DNA of 35,330 nt from IMG/VR virus record IMGVR_UViG_3300043464_000140, positions 1-35,330 of that record. The stretch is one strand, 5' to 3'. This DNA comes from a virus. Both the position numbers and the translations under genes were made by a program. Under the pieces are notes generated by a model, which saw only the letters and a list, made by a program, of their open reading frames with translations, ran no database searches and had not been told where the DNA came from. Positions 1 through 8,472 of this stretch are shown piece after piece (the first letter of the stretch is position 1; each line of letters starts with the position of its first letter).

Positions 1-180
1 AATTCAGTACCATAAGGTCTGTAATCAAAGCTAGTAGCTGTAGAACCTACCTCAAGCTGAACTCCAGTGATGTAAAACGTTGCTCCTGATGTTGCGGCTA
101 ATTGCACAGAACCTGAAGTTCTTGTTTTCCATCCAGCACCCCAAGAGCCAGCAGTTGCTTCTCTATCTGTGCCTGAGCCT
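1..180. repeat. Left copy of terminal near-repeat (circular overlap)
   Basis: This segment aligns without gaps to 35151-35330, with six mismatches in 180 bases (window positions 54, 66, 77, 117, 132 and 147). Both copies are in the same codon frame of a tail-fibre gene. Five differences are synonymous third-position changes, and the one at 77 changes Leu to Phe. Inference: the two ends are the same genomic locus read from slightly different phage variants, so the sequence closes into a circle. A true packaged terminal repeat would be expected to be identical and is not usually placed inside a fibre coding sequence. Confidence 0.85.
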
Positions 181-776
181 AAATCAACAAACATAAACAT
201 TCCAACGCCATTATCTTTAAGCCATGTTCCTGATGTATCGCCAGCAATGGTTACAGTTTTATATTCAAAAGTATTAGCAGAACTTATAGTAAAGTTTGTT
301 ACATAACTTCTATCTAGTCCGTTGTTTGATATTGCAACCGAATAAGTGCCTGTAACGCTTGAACGCACCCAAAAAGATACTGTTACTGTTTTAGCATCAG
401 CAGTTCCCCAACCTAAATCGGCAACATTAAACCCTTCAATTTGCTGATTAAAAATTGATACTTGCCCTGATGTTGGAGATGCTCCTGTGCCTACAGTAAC
501 GATAACACTATTTATAAAACCAGCAGGTGCTGTTGTTGAGCGTTGAGTAGTATGTCCTGAACCTTGTGCAATACGAACTTGGAATCTATCAACAGGATAT
601 ACAGGGCTACTTCCTACACTAATAGAAGCACCAGCATTACGCTGGTCAATCACCATCGCACCATTGATGATTCTTGACTTCATATTTACAGAAGGTGTAA
701 CTGCATTAGCGGATATAGCACCGCTATACATCGGTGTCGTAATTCCGTTTGTGCCGTCAATAGTTACTGGTGGCAT
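1..776 (-). CDS. Tail fibre protein, N-terminal part (continues across the circular junction)
   Basis: The gene starts at ATG 776 with a strong AAGGAG ribosome site and runs open to the window edge. The protein begins MPPVTIDGTNG and carries the fibre signatures NGAMVIDQRN, a YPVDRFQV segment, VSFWVRSS and YITGVQLEVG. These are typical of carbohydrate-binding, jelly-roll-like fibre tips in environmental phages (family knowledge). The frame continues exactly into the segment ending at 34796; joined, the gene is 1131 nt, or 376 residues. Its start overlaps the end of the upstream homing endonuclease by 13 nt. It probably contacts the host surface. Fibre identity is fairly secure; the receptor is unknown. 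Confidence 0.8.
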   Translation of the reverse strand, partial: MPPVTIDGTNGITTPMYSGAISANAVTPSVNMKSRIINGAMVIDQRNAGASISVGSSPVYPVDRFQVRIAQGSGHTTQRSTTAPAGFINSVIVTVGTGASPTSGQVSIFNQQIEGFNVADLGWGTADAKTVTVSFWVRSSVTGTYSVAISNNGLDRSYVTNFTISSANTFEYKTVTIAGDTSGTWLKDNGVGMFMFVDLGSGTDREATAGSWGAGWKTRTSGSVQLAATSGATFYITGVQLEVGSTATSFDYRPYGTE

Positions 777-1426
777 GATTGCTCCTTACGCTGTTGATGC
801 CATGCCTTTACAGCTTGGCTAATTTTTAATCTATCTTCATCTGTGTAAACACGCTTTGCTCTTGATGCTCTCATCTTAGCCTTTGTTTCTTCGGACATCT
901 TTTTACCTTTGTTAGGATGCACCTCAAGCGAATCCCAATGCTTACGCTGTGATTCACGCATCTTGGCTTTGGTTTCTTCGGATGCTTGTTTACCAAGATT
1001 ATGCCCAACACGACCTTTAAGGGCTTCTGAGAGCTTTCTTTTGCCTTCCTCAGGATAAGCCTTGCCTTTCATGCCCGACCTACTGCCAAGCCGTCTAGTA
1101 TGGATTCTGCCAGTCAATGCTAGGCTATGCTTGCGTCTGCGTTCTTCAGTCCATGTAGAGCCTTCAGAACCGCCCAATTCAATATTGTAGCCATTAGGTA
1201 CTATTGTATCCAATACCGCTATCCAAAAGCGTTCTACTGCGTTTAGCGTGGCTCTATTTTCAATACTTGTACAGAGTGGTTCGTAGTCAAAGTTATCTTT
1301 GCCATGTAGCTTATACGCACTTTTCATAATGCGACCATGCCCAATCGGTAGATGTGGGTTGATAGTCTGCCCGACATATTGCTTGCCGTTTAGCTTATTG
1401 GAAACTAAGTAAACTTGTGCGTTCAC
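764..1426 (-). CDS. GIY-YIG homing endonuclease (free-standing)
   Basis: This 220-residue protein has an N-terminal GIY-YIG nuclease domain: VYLVSNKLNG near residues 5-14, then YVGQT at 18-22, a conserved E in ERFW and the GYNIELGG segment near 80-87. The C-terminal half carries about five short repeats of the type S-E-E-T-K-A-K-M-R, resembling NUMOD3 DNA-binding modules of phage-encoded homing enzymes. The start is GTG at 1426, with AGGAG inside the end of the preceding gene. The stop overlaps the following fibre gene. It is inserted between fibre-module genes with no intron boundary recognisable, so it is a free-standing mobile gene expected to cut a related allele lacking it. The family call is strong; the target site is unknown. 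Confidence 0.88.
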   Translation of the reverse strand: MNAQVYLVSNKLNGKQYVGQTINPHLPIGHGRIMKSAYKLHGKDNFDYEPLCTSIENRATLNAVERFWIAVLDTIVPNGYNIELGGSEGSTWTEERRRKHSLALTGRIHTRRLGSRSGMKGKAYPEEGKRKLSEALKGRVGHNLGKQASEETKAKMRESQRKHWDSLEVHPNKGKKMSEETKAKMRASRAKRVYTDEDRLKISQAVKAWHQQRKEQSCHQ

Positions 1427-1687
1427 TTATGCTCCTAACTTATTGGCTTGTTCAGCCTTAAATGTTTCGTATGCAGACTTAACTTCATCAGTCCATGCAA
1501 CATTGCAAATGTCTTTAACCTTTTGTTCTTGGTCGCTAATGTCGGAATCAGGAGTTAATACCCAACGATGAAAGGTACGAGATACAAATTGCCCATCTCG
1601 TTCAATAATAGTAGCTTGACGGACTTGGATGTTCCAATCAGCAACTATTTCAATTTGGTCTATTTCAAAGCGTTCTGTAAGTGCCAT
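1427..1687 (-). CDS. Small fibre-module protein, possible assembly/chaperone role
   Basis: This 86-residue acidic protein starts at ATG 1687 with GAGGA upstream and ends one base before the GTG of the homing endonuclease. It has a beta-rich N-terminus (FEIDQIEIVADWNIQVRQ) and a helical C-terminus rich in K, E and A. No enzymatic motif is visible. Small proteins of this size between fibre genes are often fibre-assembly or attachment proteins, but that role is inferred only from position. Confidence 0.65.
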   Translation of the reverse strand: MALTERFEIDQIEIVADWNIQVRQATIIERDGQFVSRTFHRWVLTPDSDISDQEQKVKDICNVAWTDEVKSAYETFKAEQANKLGA

Positions 1688-1696
1688 TTTTTATCC

Positions 1697-2320
1697 TCAA
1701 GCAACTCTATAAGTTAGATTTACCATTACTTCTGAATTATTTGCAAAATCTGCATTAGTAAGTGGTGTTGATACTCCTGCATTAGTAGCTTCTGCAAGAT
1801 ATATACGAGTGGTGTTTACAATTCCAAACGCAATAGGATAATCTGTAACAGTTACATTTGCAAGATACAAAGCAACCGCAATATATGCACCATCAGCAGA
1901 ATTTATAGTAAAAGGTAATCCACGAACTTGGGCATCCCCAGTTGAACTGCCTTTTGCACTTAGACCAATATAACAACTAATTGTTACAATATTGCCAATT
2001 TTTGTATAAAGGCCTGTTAAATTTCCAGTTTGTGCTACTGCATTACCACCAAATGCAACTACTGGTGTCCAAGTACCTTCTTCATAATCATCTAGTGTAT
2101 TAGCGTCTGTGCTTGCTGATTGAGTAGCTGGGAATGTAATACCAGCACCGCTAGTAGATGGGGTAGCGTTACCCACACCCAAGCAGTTTAGGATTTGAAT
2201 ACCCTCGTTGGTGTTTACTTTTAGAGCAGTTGTGCCGTTAGATTGAAGTTCAATCTCACCGCTTGTGTCTGCACTCTGAACCAGCCCTGTGCTGGTGCTG
2301 GCATTTATCAATACGGACAT
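1697..2320 (-). CDS. Tail fibre / receptor-binding protein
   Basis: This 207-residue protein is low in charge and rich in T, S, N and G. The N-terminal part (residues 1-50) resembles a trimeric fibre attachment segment. Around residues 75-90 is the motif NTLDDYEEGTWTPVV, seen in many environmental phage fibres, followed by a beta-sandwich-like C-terminal domain ending in VNLTYRVA. Its ATG at 2320 overlaps the upstream stop (TAATG), and AAGGGG lies upstream. It sits in a run of four fibre-type genes, suggesting a multi-component adsorption apparatus. The fibre call rests on composition plus that motif. Confidence 0.7.
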   Translation of the reverse strand: MSVLINASTSTGLVQSADTSGEIELQSNGTTALKVNTNEGIQILNCLGVGNATPSTSGAGITFPATQSASTDANTLDDYEEGTWTPVVAFGGNAVAQTGNLTGLYTKIGNIVTISCYIGLSAKGSSTGDAQVRGLPFTINSADGAYIAVALYLANVTVTDYPIAFGIVNTTRIYLAEATNAGVSTPLTNADFANNSEVMVNLTYRVA

Positions 2321-2598
2321 TATGCTACCCCTTTAGGAAAGCGTTGCTTAACCGCCAAGCAGTCAGCAATGTATTTATCAATCTGTGCTTGGTCACCTTT
2401 TACCATTCCGTCTAGCCAATCTGTGACTGGTGGATATTCTGATGCTCTTTTAGCAATATAAGCATGAGCATTAACATAAGCCTGTACCGCAGATTTATCG
2501 TATGCGACTTCGTTGCCGTCTGCATCGTAAGCAACATCACCACGAATGACTACAACGCTAGGATTTAGTTTATGTATTGCTGTAATTTTATCAATCAT
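2320..2598 (-). CDS. Small fibre-associated protein
   Basis: This 92-residue protein starts with MIDKITAIHKLNPSVVVIRGD, a two-strand segment, followed by YDADGNEVAYD and a helical C-terminus. It overlaps the upstream fibre gene by 4 nt (ATGA) and the downstream fibre gene by 1 nt (TAATG), so it is probably translationally coupled to both. The D-A-D-G-N-E segment recalls short proteins next to fibre genes in other phages (some annotated XkdW-like), but the resemblance is weak. The function is unknown; an assembly role is inferred from location. Confidence 0.62.
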   Translation of the reverse strand: MIDKITAIHKLNPSVVVIRGDVAYDADGNEVAYDKSAVQAYVNAHAYIAKRASEYPPVTDWLDGMVKGDQAQIDKYIADCLAVKQRFPKGVA

Positions 2599-3134
2599 GC
2601 CGCAATCTCCATTAAAATAATAGTGTCTGTGCCAGCAATAGGTCTAAACTGAGAACTTGAGTTACTAACTTTTGCATATACTGTATAACTTGTTGCAGAA
2701 GTTGTTGATGGAGAATCGTAAAAACTAATAGGAAATGAAAATCCAACATTACCACCAGCGTGGTCATACATAGCTAAACAAGTTCCGCTAGTTCTCAAAT
2801 CTGTACTATCACGATAAATAGTAATAGATGACTGGTCGTTTGAACCACCATCTTGCGTTCCACTAAAGGTAGCCATTACATAAATCTTGCTACTGCTAAA
2901 TTTAGGTGTAATAGACGCTGTTAATCCCAATGTAATAAAAGATGTAGAAGTAAGACTTGTAACATTCAAGGTATTGTTAGCACTAACTACCTGAACAACA
3001 CCGCCTGATTGAAAATTATTAGTGGTTAGGATTGTTCCCGATACGGCTGGCAAGTCTAATACAGTAGTACCAGCAACGGCTGGTTCTTGTAATGTAACGC
3101 TACCTGAAGTTGAGCCTTGTAAGACAATAGACAT
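2595..3134 (-). CDS. Tail fibre-like structural protein
   Basis: This 179-residue beta-rich, Ser/Thr-rich protein starts at ATG 3134 behind AAAGGAG. The first 45 residues (GSVTLQEPAVAGTTVLDLPAVSG, a common fibre linker pattern) precede a domain of alternating strands. It ends in IAGTDTIILMEIAA. There are no catalytic motifs. It is part of the fibre cluster and overlaps the next gene by 4 nt. It is probably a short fibre or tip; the family is not certain. Confidence 0.65.
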   Translation of the reverse strand: MSIVLQGSTSGSVTLQEPAVAGTTVLDLPAVSGTILTTNNFQSGGVVQVVSANNTLNVTSLTSTSFITLGLTASITPKFSSSKIYVMATFSGTQDGGSNDQSSITIYRDSTDLRTSGTCLAMYDHAGGNVGFSFPISFYDSPSTTSATSYTVYAKVSNSSSQFRPIAGTDTIILMEIAA

Positions 3135-3170
3135 TATTTACTCCTTTTGTATATTTTAGTGGTTTTCATC

Positions 3171-3752
3171 TTACAATACCACCCATCTTTCGCCTGAACT
3201 TACTGTCACAGTAATACCTGCATTGATTGTGATAGGCCCTACACTTTCGGCTGATTTGCCTACAGGAATTGTATAGTTTGTAGTTACGACTCTTGAGTTT
3301 TCTACGAATACCTCATCCCCACCTGCACCCGTAGCACCACCACCTAATTGACCCCATGCACCGCCTTGATAGCCTTCAAACTGAGCAGTTGTGGTGTTAT
3401 AACGAATCTGACCATTTGCAGGGCTTGCGGGTCTTTCTGCGGTAGTTCCTGCTGGGATTAAGGCAAACCCAGTAGATGACATGGTGACATTACCTGTAAA
3501 GGTAGGTGTCTTAAATTGAGCAAACTCTATTGCATCTCCTGCCGCACTACCAGCTACTAAGTTAACTATCTTATGTGTATTTAGGTCTAAGTTACCCGTC
3601 ATTGGGGTTTGACCATCTGCGGCAACCGAGTCAGTTAAGGCGGCCGCCAAGTCATTCATAGTGTTATTAGCCCATGATGAACTAATCGTGGTTTGAGTTA
3701 CTACTGGGTTACCTGCTGGTAAAGAGTAAGTACCCGATCCATTTCTACTCAT
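3171..3752 (-). CDS. Tail fibre / collar-type structural protein
   Basis: This 193-residue protein has an N-terminus (SRNGSGTYSLPAGNPVVTQTTIS) and a TGNLDLNTHKIVNL segment near residue 55, both common in fibres of short-tailed environmental phages. The last ~25 residues, ending TVTVSSGERWVVL, closely match the C-terminus of the much larger protein at 16481-18238. The start at 3752 overlaps the upstream gene by 8 nt and is preceded by AAGAAGGAG. It probably forms a virion appendage or fibre; the shared C-terminal tag suggests a common attachment point or trimerisation unit. Confidence 0.7.
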   Translation of the reverse strand: MSRNGSGTYSLPAGNPVVTQTTISSSWANNTMNDLAAALTDSVAADGQTPMTGNLDLNTHKIVNLVAGSAAGDAIEFAQFKTPTFTGNVTMSSTGFALIPAGTTAERPASPANGQIRYNTTTAQFEGYQGGAWGQLGGGATGAGGDEVFVENSRVVTTNYTIPVGKSAESVGPITINAGITVTVSSGERWVVL

Positions 3753-5301
3753 TTGTTGCTCCTTCTTGAGCGGCTTTCATCATTAATAATTTTGCTATTC
3801 TTCGCTGTTCAGGTGTTCCTGAGTTAGCAAGATTAATAACAGGTCGTGATGCTTTACCCGCCAATATAGTTGCCTCACCCATTAGACGGGGTGATTGGGC
3901 GGGTAATGTTGCTAATAGCATAGGGTCTAAAGCAAATGCGCCAGCACCAGTAACCGATGGCAATAATCGCTGTAAACCTCTTGGTGTTGGTGAACTAAGT
4001 GCCTGTCCAGCTAACTGCGCCATGATGGGCTTACCGCTTGCTTGTTCTAACATTTCAGCGTAATTTACTCGGTTACCGTAGTTGGTGTTTACATTGTCAC
4101 GCATGACCGACTGTAATCTGCGTAACGATGAGTCGATTGATGATTTATTGCCTAAACCAAGTGCTTTTTTGAGTTCAGAAGCTTGATCTAAACCCTCAGA
4201 ATACTTCTTCATTACGCTATCGTATACGGGTGCTTGTTTCTTAACTTCATCCCGTACAGAAGAATAAATACCGCCTACTGCTTTACGCAAAGTTTGCTGT
4301 TCAAAAGGTATCTTTTCTAGTTCAAGACCAATCATTTGTTTAAGTTGATCCATGCCTTCAGGAGTATGGAAATCAGCAGGGTTTTCTTTTTTCCAATCGT
4401 CAACAATAGCTTTAATTCTATCTACTTCGTCAACAATTTCTTTTTTGTTTACTTTACCCTTAAATATGCCTAGATTTCTAGCATTATCAATGGATTTATC
4501 AATGCCTTGAAAGTCTAATATGGTCTTATCTTTTTTGATGTCGATCATACCGCTACGGTATTGGTTTTGTAGGTCTTTACCCATGTTGGTTAAGCCTAGC
4601 AAGGCATCATCTACAACATTCTCCATGGGTGCTTGTTTACGCAAGTTTGAAGCCAATGCTTTAAGCTTGTCACCGCCCTGTACAGCGGCATTGTATGCAG
4701 TCTTATAAGCTTGTGAACCTACACCGCTTAGATTGCCAATGACTTCAGATGCAAGATTGCCACCCATTTTGGCTATTGGTCTAATTAATTCACCTGCCGC
4801 ACCGCCTACTGCTCCAAAGGTTGCGCCTTGTTGACGATTTTCTTGGTCAGGAGTTAAGGCGTACCCAGTAGCACCACCAATAGCCGCCTGTTGACCTGTA
4901 GCCCTAGCAAAACTAGGAATCATGTTAAGCGTCTTAGCGACTTGTGGGACTTGTGCAACAGTATTTAATGTCTTTTGTGCCGCACCAAATGGCAACACAT
5001 ACGAACCAATCTGTCCTACAGTTCCCGATACAGGCGCAACACTCTTAGCACCCTCGGTCATTGCCCCGCCTACTTCAACAAGGCGATTACCAGCATTAGG
5101 AAAGCCAGCCATTTGGGTTAAAGCACCAGCACCTTTAATAAGTTCACCAGTACCACCAACAAGCATAGGCCCAACAACACCGCTTTTACCACCTGTTTGT
5201 GGGTTGCGTAAGCTGGTTAAAAAGCGGTCATAGGCTGTTTCAGGCTTTGCTTGGTCAGGAACAAACTGTAGTGATTGCTCGGTATCGGGTACAAATTTCA
5301 T
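3745..5301 (-). CDS. Putative internal virion / DNA ejection protein
   Basis: This 518-residue protein begins with a charged segment, then has a Gly/Ala-rich, weakly hydrophobic stretch (about residues 38-185) with repeated G-G-A and V-G-G patterns. It is followed by a long Lys/Asp/Glu-rich helical region (about 200-400) and another hydrophobic stretch near 425-480. Amphipathic, membrane-compatible architecture of this kind at this position, between tail genes and fibres, is typical of ejection proteins that form a channel in the envelope. No lytic domain is visible. It overlaps the gene at 5298-6557 by 4 nt (ATGA). The function is inferred from composition and gene order. Confidence 0.5.
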   Translation of the reverse strand: MKFVPDTEQSLQFVPDQAKPETAYDRFLTSLRNPQTGGKSGVVGPMLVGGTGELIKGAGALTQMAGFPNAGNRLVEVGGAMTEGAKSVAPVSGTVGQIGSYVLPFGAAQKTLNTVAQVPQVAKTLNMIPSFARATGQQAAIGGATGYALTPDQENRQQGATFGAVGGAAGELIRPIAKMGGNLASEVIGNLSGVGSQAYKTAYNAAVQGGDKLKALASNLRKQAPMENVVDDALLGLTNMGKDLQNQYRSGMIDIKKDKTILDFQGIDKSIDNARNLGIFKGKVNKKEIVDEVDRIKAIVDDWKKENPADFHTPEGMDQLKQMIGLELEKIPFEQQTLRKAVGGIYSSVRDEVKKQAPVYDSVMKKYSEGLDQASELKKALGLGNKSSIDSSLRRLQSVMRDNVNTNYGNRVNYAEMLEQASGKPIMAQLAGQALSSPTPRGLQRLLPSVTGAGAFALDPMLLATLPAQSPRLMGEATILAGKASRPVINLANSGTPEQRRIAKLLMMKAAQEGATNE

Positions 5302-6557
5302 TGTAATGTTCCTGTTACACCGTTAACTGTTACTTTATCGCCTTTTTCTACTTTCTTTTCTCTTATTGCTTTATCAAGATCGGCTTGGCTTGAAAACACT
5401 TTAGGCGTAGCAGGTTTTGCTGGAGCATTAGCCGTTGAAGCACTTGGAGCAGAAGGTTTAGATGTAGGCTGTCTTGTGCCTTTTTCCAAATCATCTAAAT
5501 ATTGATTAAACCCTTTTAGTTTACTAATAATTTGATCTGCTGTATCGGTTGTTGCTGGCAAGAATGAATTAAGTCTTGTTAACTCTTGTGCGCTTTGTGC
5601 TGTACCTGCTCGTTCTTTAATTACGGCTGACACATTGTTAAACACATAAGCACGGGCTTGAGTTTGTTCAGGTGTTTCAAATCTTCCAGCAATAGATTCA
5701 CCGTAAGGTAAGCTTTGCGCTACGCCACGACCAAATCCAAATGCTGATTTATTTGCTTGTACATCTGCAATAGCACCATTAACGGTTGCTCTTTGTTGAT
5801 TAATAGCAAGAATATCTTTGTTTTGTTCAGAACTTAATTTTGTTTCTAATGGCTTACCACCTGCCATGATTGGAGATGCTTCACCTGTGCGAGTATTTAC
5901 AATCATTGGCCCTTGAGCAGTTTCTACTACTTGACCTGCTTGTGGCATCTGCGCTTTAGGTATTCTTTGCAATACTTTTGTTGGGTCAACAGGATCACGA
6001 ATTTCAATATGTGTGCCAGTATCCACTTGAATAGGCGCACGAACCTTTGCAGGGCCAGCGGCTATTTCTCTTGTAGATCCGTCAGGCATTCTTTCAAAAC
6101 GAACTCCACCTTCAGTTAGGGTAAACGCTTCAGGATCAGCGGTTAACTTAGCAAACGCTAAGTCACGCATTCTTGGCGATGCTTTAGGGTTGTAATAAAG
6201 ATTAGCAAGTGCGGCTCTATTATTCGGTGGAATTGCTGGTGCATTTTCCTTAGCAGGAGTTCCTAGTCTAGTTTTCTCAAAATCAGCAAAAGCTTCAATC
6301 TCACCCTGACGAATACGGTTAGCTAAATCTAATGCTTTTTCATCCGCTTTGTACATTCCATATGCGCCAAGTGCGGTGTTAAATAAATTAGCTAGGTTTT
6401 GTGTTGGTGCTACAGGAATAAATCGATTTCCTACCATTTGTCCTTGTGGTTGTTGTTGACCTTGAGCAATAAGCATTTCAGCCAGCTTGCGCTGACGATT
6501 CATGCCTAATATTTCAGGCTGGTAAGGATTTGAATATTGATCTAATAAATTTGCCAT
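5298..6557 (-). CDS. Putative internal virion / structural protein
   Basis: This 419-residue protein has a Gln/Pro-rich N-terminus (residues 25-55), an Ala/Leu-rich helical region, a central beta-rich part around 160-230, and a Pro/Ala/Thr/Ser-rich linker near 360-385. It ends in a small KOW/SH3-like tail (KVEKGDKVTVNGVTGTLQ). It lies between the short Pro/Gln-rich gene at 6561 and the ejection-type gene at 3745, and the stop and start overlap. No known enzyme motif is found. It is probably a virion protein ejected with or surrounding the DNA; the exact role is not recognised. Confidence 0.5.
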   Translation of the reverse strand: MANLLDQYSNPYQPEILGMNRQRKLAEMLIAQGQQQPQGQMVGNRFIPVAPTQNLANLFNTALGAYGMYKADEKALDLANRIRQGEIEAFADFEKTRLGTPAKENAPAIPPNNRAALANLYYNPKASPRMRDLAFAKLTADPEAFTLTEGGVRFERMPDGSTREIAAGPAKVRAPIQVDTGTHIEIRDPVDPTKVLQRIPKAQMPQAGQVVETAQGPMIVNTRTGEASPIMAGGKPLETKLSSEQNKDILAINQQRATVNGAIADVQANKSAFGFGRGVAQSLPYGESIAGRFETPEQTQARAYVFNNVSAVIKERAGTAQSAQELTRLNSFLPATTDTADQIISKLKGFNQYLDDLEKGTRQPTSKPSAPSASTANAPAKPATPKVFSSQADLDKAIREKKVEKGDKVTVNGVTGTLQ

Positions 6558-6560
6558 AAT

Positions 6561-6917
6561 TTATCCTGCAAACGGGGTATTGAACGACATAAATTCAGGG
6601 CCACCCTGATTCATTAGCATCTGCTGTTGACTTGTCACTGGGTTCATAGCATCTTGCATATACTGACCCTGTTGACCATATGCGCCTTGAGGTGTACCAC
6701 CGTAAGGGGCTTTTTGTCCCTGTCTTAACATTTGTGCAAGAGCCATAGGGTTAATACCTAGTGAATGCCCTTGTCCTACTGGTGAACCTAAGTTCTGTTG
6801 CAACAATGCACGGTGCATTTGTTCTTGAGCAGACTCATTCATAAACACAGGTCGCTGACCCGATACATCCTGCATATTTTCCATCATCAACGGTCTTTGG
6901 GGTGTATACGGATTCAT
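6561..6917 (-). CDS. Small Gln/Met/Pro-rich hypothetical protein
   Basis: This 118-residue protein is unusually rich in Q, M, P and G (for example YGQQGQYMQDAMNP and SQQQMLMNQGG), with almost no hydrophobic core, so it is probably disordered. The start at 6917 has GAGG upstream, and the end lies 3 nt from the next start. It sits in the tail/internal-protein operon and may be a virion or assembly factor. No homologous family is recognised from the sequence alone. Confidence 0.6.
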   Translation of the reverse strand: MNPYTPQRPLMMENMQDVSGQRPVFMNESAQEQMHRALLQQNLGSPVGQGHSLGINPMALAQMLRQGQKAPYGGTPQGAYGQQGQYMQDAMNPVTSQQQMLMNQGGPEFMSFNTPFAG

Positions 6918-6919
6918 GT

Positions 6920-7645
6920 CTAAACCTCTGTAATTTGACGAATTTTGTTTATTTCTGCTGTTACTACATTATCGATTCTTTTTAGCAAATTGACTACTGC
7001 TTCGTGCTGTTGTGGGTAATGCTTTTTAATGTACTCAAAGCGTTGTTTACTGTCAGCAATATAAGCGGTGCAATTCCAACAATCTAGGCTAGAGTGCGAC
7101 ATCGATAGACGCTCGGTAATTTCAATGTCTTTGCTCTTTAGGTACTCGACTACATCTTGGTCAGACCAATGCAGTATTGGAAAAACATATTCAATGCCAT
7201 CAATGACTTCACCTGACTTAATAGGGTTTTTGTGTGACTCGGACTGTCTTTGACCCCGAACAACGCAGGTAATCCCTAGTTCTTGTATCTTTTGGTGCGC
7301 TGGTATCCATTGGTTCTCAGCACAGCAATCAAAGTAAGTGCGTAATTTAATGTCTTTTTGGCTTGTAACTGCTTGTCCAATATTGCTGAAATTGACAGGT
7401 AATATGTCTACAGGGTGACCGTTTACCTCTAACGATAACGGCTGGTTTGTGCGAACTTCTACAAAATTAGGAACATTTAACTGATCCATGTAATCTTCGA
7501 TTTCAGGGAAGTTTGCACCTGTATTGACCCATATTAGGGTCATTTTGTCTAAATAATCACGATATAACTCTAAACACGCAAGCGAATCTCTACCGCCTGA
7601 AAACATCAAGGCAATCTTTTCATGGCGGTTAAAAAAGTCTTGCAT
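6920..7645 (-). CDS. PAPS/APS reductase-like PP-loop protein with [4Fe-4S] cysteine motif
   Basis: This 241-residue protein has an N-terminal PP-loop (SGGRDS, residues 16-21) typical of adenylyl-binding enzymes of the CysH/DndC group. Cys107-Cys108 and Cys189-x-x-Cys192 fit the CC-X80-CxxC pattern that ligates a [4Fe-4S] cluster in assimilatory APS reductases. The C-terminal ECG(I/L)H catalytic-cysteine tail of true reductases is absent, so sulphonucleotide reduction is uncertain; a sulphur-transfer or modification role is possible. It is embedded among virion genes: its start overlaps the upstream stop (TAATG). It is a likely auxiliary metabolic gene. The fold call is strong, the substrate unknown. 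Confidence 0.82.
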   Translation of the reverse strand: MQDFFNRHEKIALMFSGGRDSLACLELYRDYLDKMTLIWVNTGANFPEIEDYMDQLNVPNFVEVRTNQPLSLEVNGHPVDILPVNFSNIGQAVTSQKDIKLRTYFDCCAENQWIPAHQKIQELGITCVVRGQRQSESHKNPIKSGEVIDGIEYVFPILHWSDQDVVEYLKSKDIEITERLSMSHSSLDCWNCTAYIADSKQRFEYIKKHYPQQHEAVVNLLKRIDNVVTAEINKIRQITEV

Positions 7646-8472
7646 TAGAAAAATGCACCAGCCATTAATGCTGTACCACCAAGACTATAGAGTCCTTGGG
7701 TATTAGCGTTTTGGGTAGCTACTTGGGCGTTGTAAGCGTTCATTGCCGCATTACCTTGCGCTTGTGCCGCACCGAGTAAGTCAGGGCCAGCGGTGACTGC
7801 TTGGCTGGCTGGGTTTACAAATTGTGGGCTAGTTACTTGTGCGCCTGAACGAACAGCGTTTAGGGTGTTAATAGGTTCATTTCTAAGGTACGCTTGTTCT
7901 TGTAGGGCTTGACCTCTAGCTTGTTGACCTACGCCAAAACCTTGGGTTGTTGCGCCCAAAAGAAGGTCATTCTCACGCTGGGCTTGTTGCATCATGGCAC
8001 GGTCATACGCTTCAGAACCAATGTCTATGCCTTGATTAGCTAATTGCTGTTGTAATCGGTCACGATTTTGTTGAAGCTGTGGGGCAAGCCTTTGCATATA
8101 GGCATCTTGGTACGACTGACTAGGATTAAAGCCTGTGCTTGGTAATTGGCTGACATCAAATGGCTTGTCAATCATGTTTTTTACATACCCAAGACCTTTT
8201 TCGCCTAGTTCACCAGTGCCAATGCTTAGTTGGTTTTGTATGTCTAATAAGCGTTGTTGGTCAGGAGCAAGCGTCTGAGTAGCTGTCCAAGTTGGATTAC
8301 CGTACTTATCCTCACCTGTCATTGCATAATTAACATTGCCATACGGTGTAATCTGATTTACACGGTTTGCGGCAATATTAGCCCGTGCCGCATCTAAATT
8401 ACCCGATGCAGTTTCTTTAGCCGCCCCTACATAATCAGGTGGTGGCGGTGCTGACGGTGCGCTCTTTCCCAT
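7645..8472 (-). CDS. Putative tail/virion structural protein
   Basis: This 275-residue protein has a short Pro-rich leader (SAPSAPPPPDYVGAAKET), then an Ala/Asn/Gln-rich helical body with a QLLANQG-type repeat region near residues 130-180. It ends with a hydrophobic segment (GLYSLGGTALMAGAFF). ATG 8472 lies inside the end of the GNAT-like gene (38-nt overlap) behind AGGAGAGAAG. Proteins with this leader and a hydrophobic tail are common next to tail genes in short-tailed phages and may be minor internal proteins. No enzymatic motif is seen. Confidence 0.55.
   Translation of the reverse strand: MGKSAPSAPPPPDYVGAAKETASGNLDAARANIAANRVNQITPYGNVNYAMTGEDKYGNPTWTATQTLAPDQQRLLDIQNQLSIGTGELGEKGLGYVKNMIDKPFDVSQLPSTGFNPSQSYQDAYMQRLAPQLQQNRDRLQQQLANQGIDIGSEAYDRAMMQQAQRENDLLLGATTQGFGVGQQARGQALQEQAYLRNEPINTLNAVRSGAQVTSPQFVNPASQAVTAGPDLLGAAQAQGNAAMNAYNAQVATQNANTQGLYSLGGTALMAGAFF

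Noticed and set aside
3148-3176. TTGTAA-N17-TATACA promoter-like pair upstream of the 2595-3134 gene
   Set aside because: The predicted start would fall inside the ribosome site at 3141-3145, leaving no usable leader.
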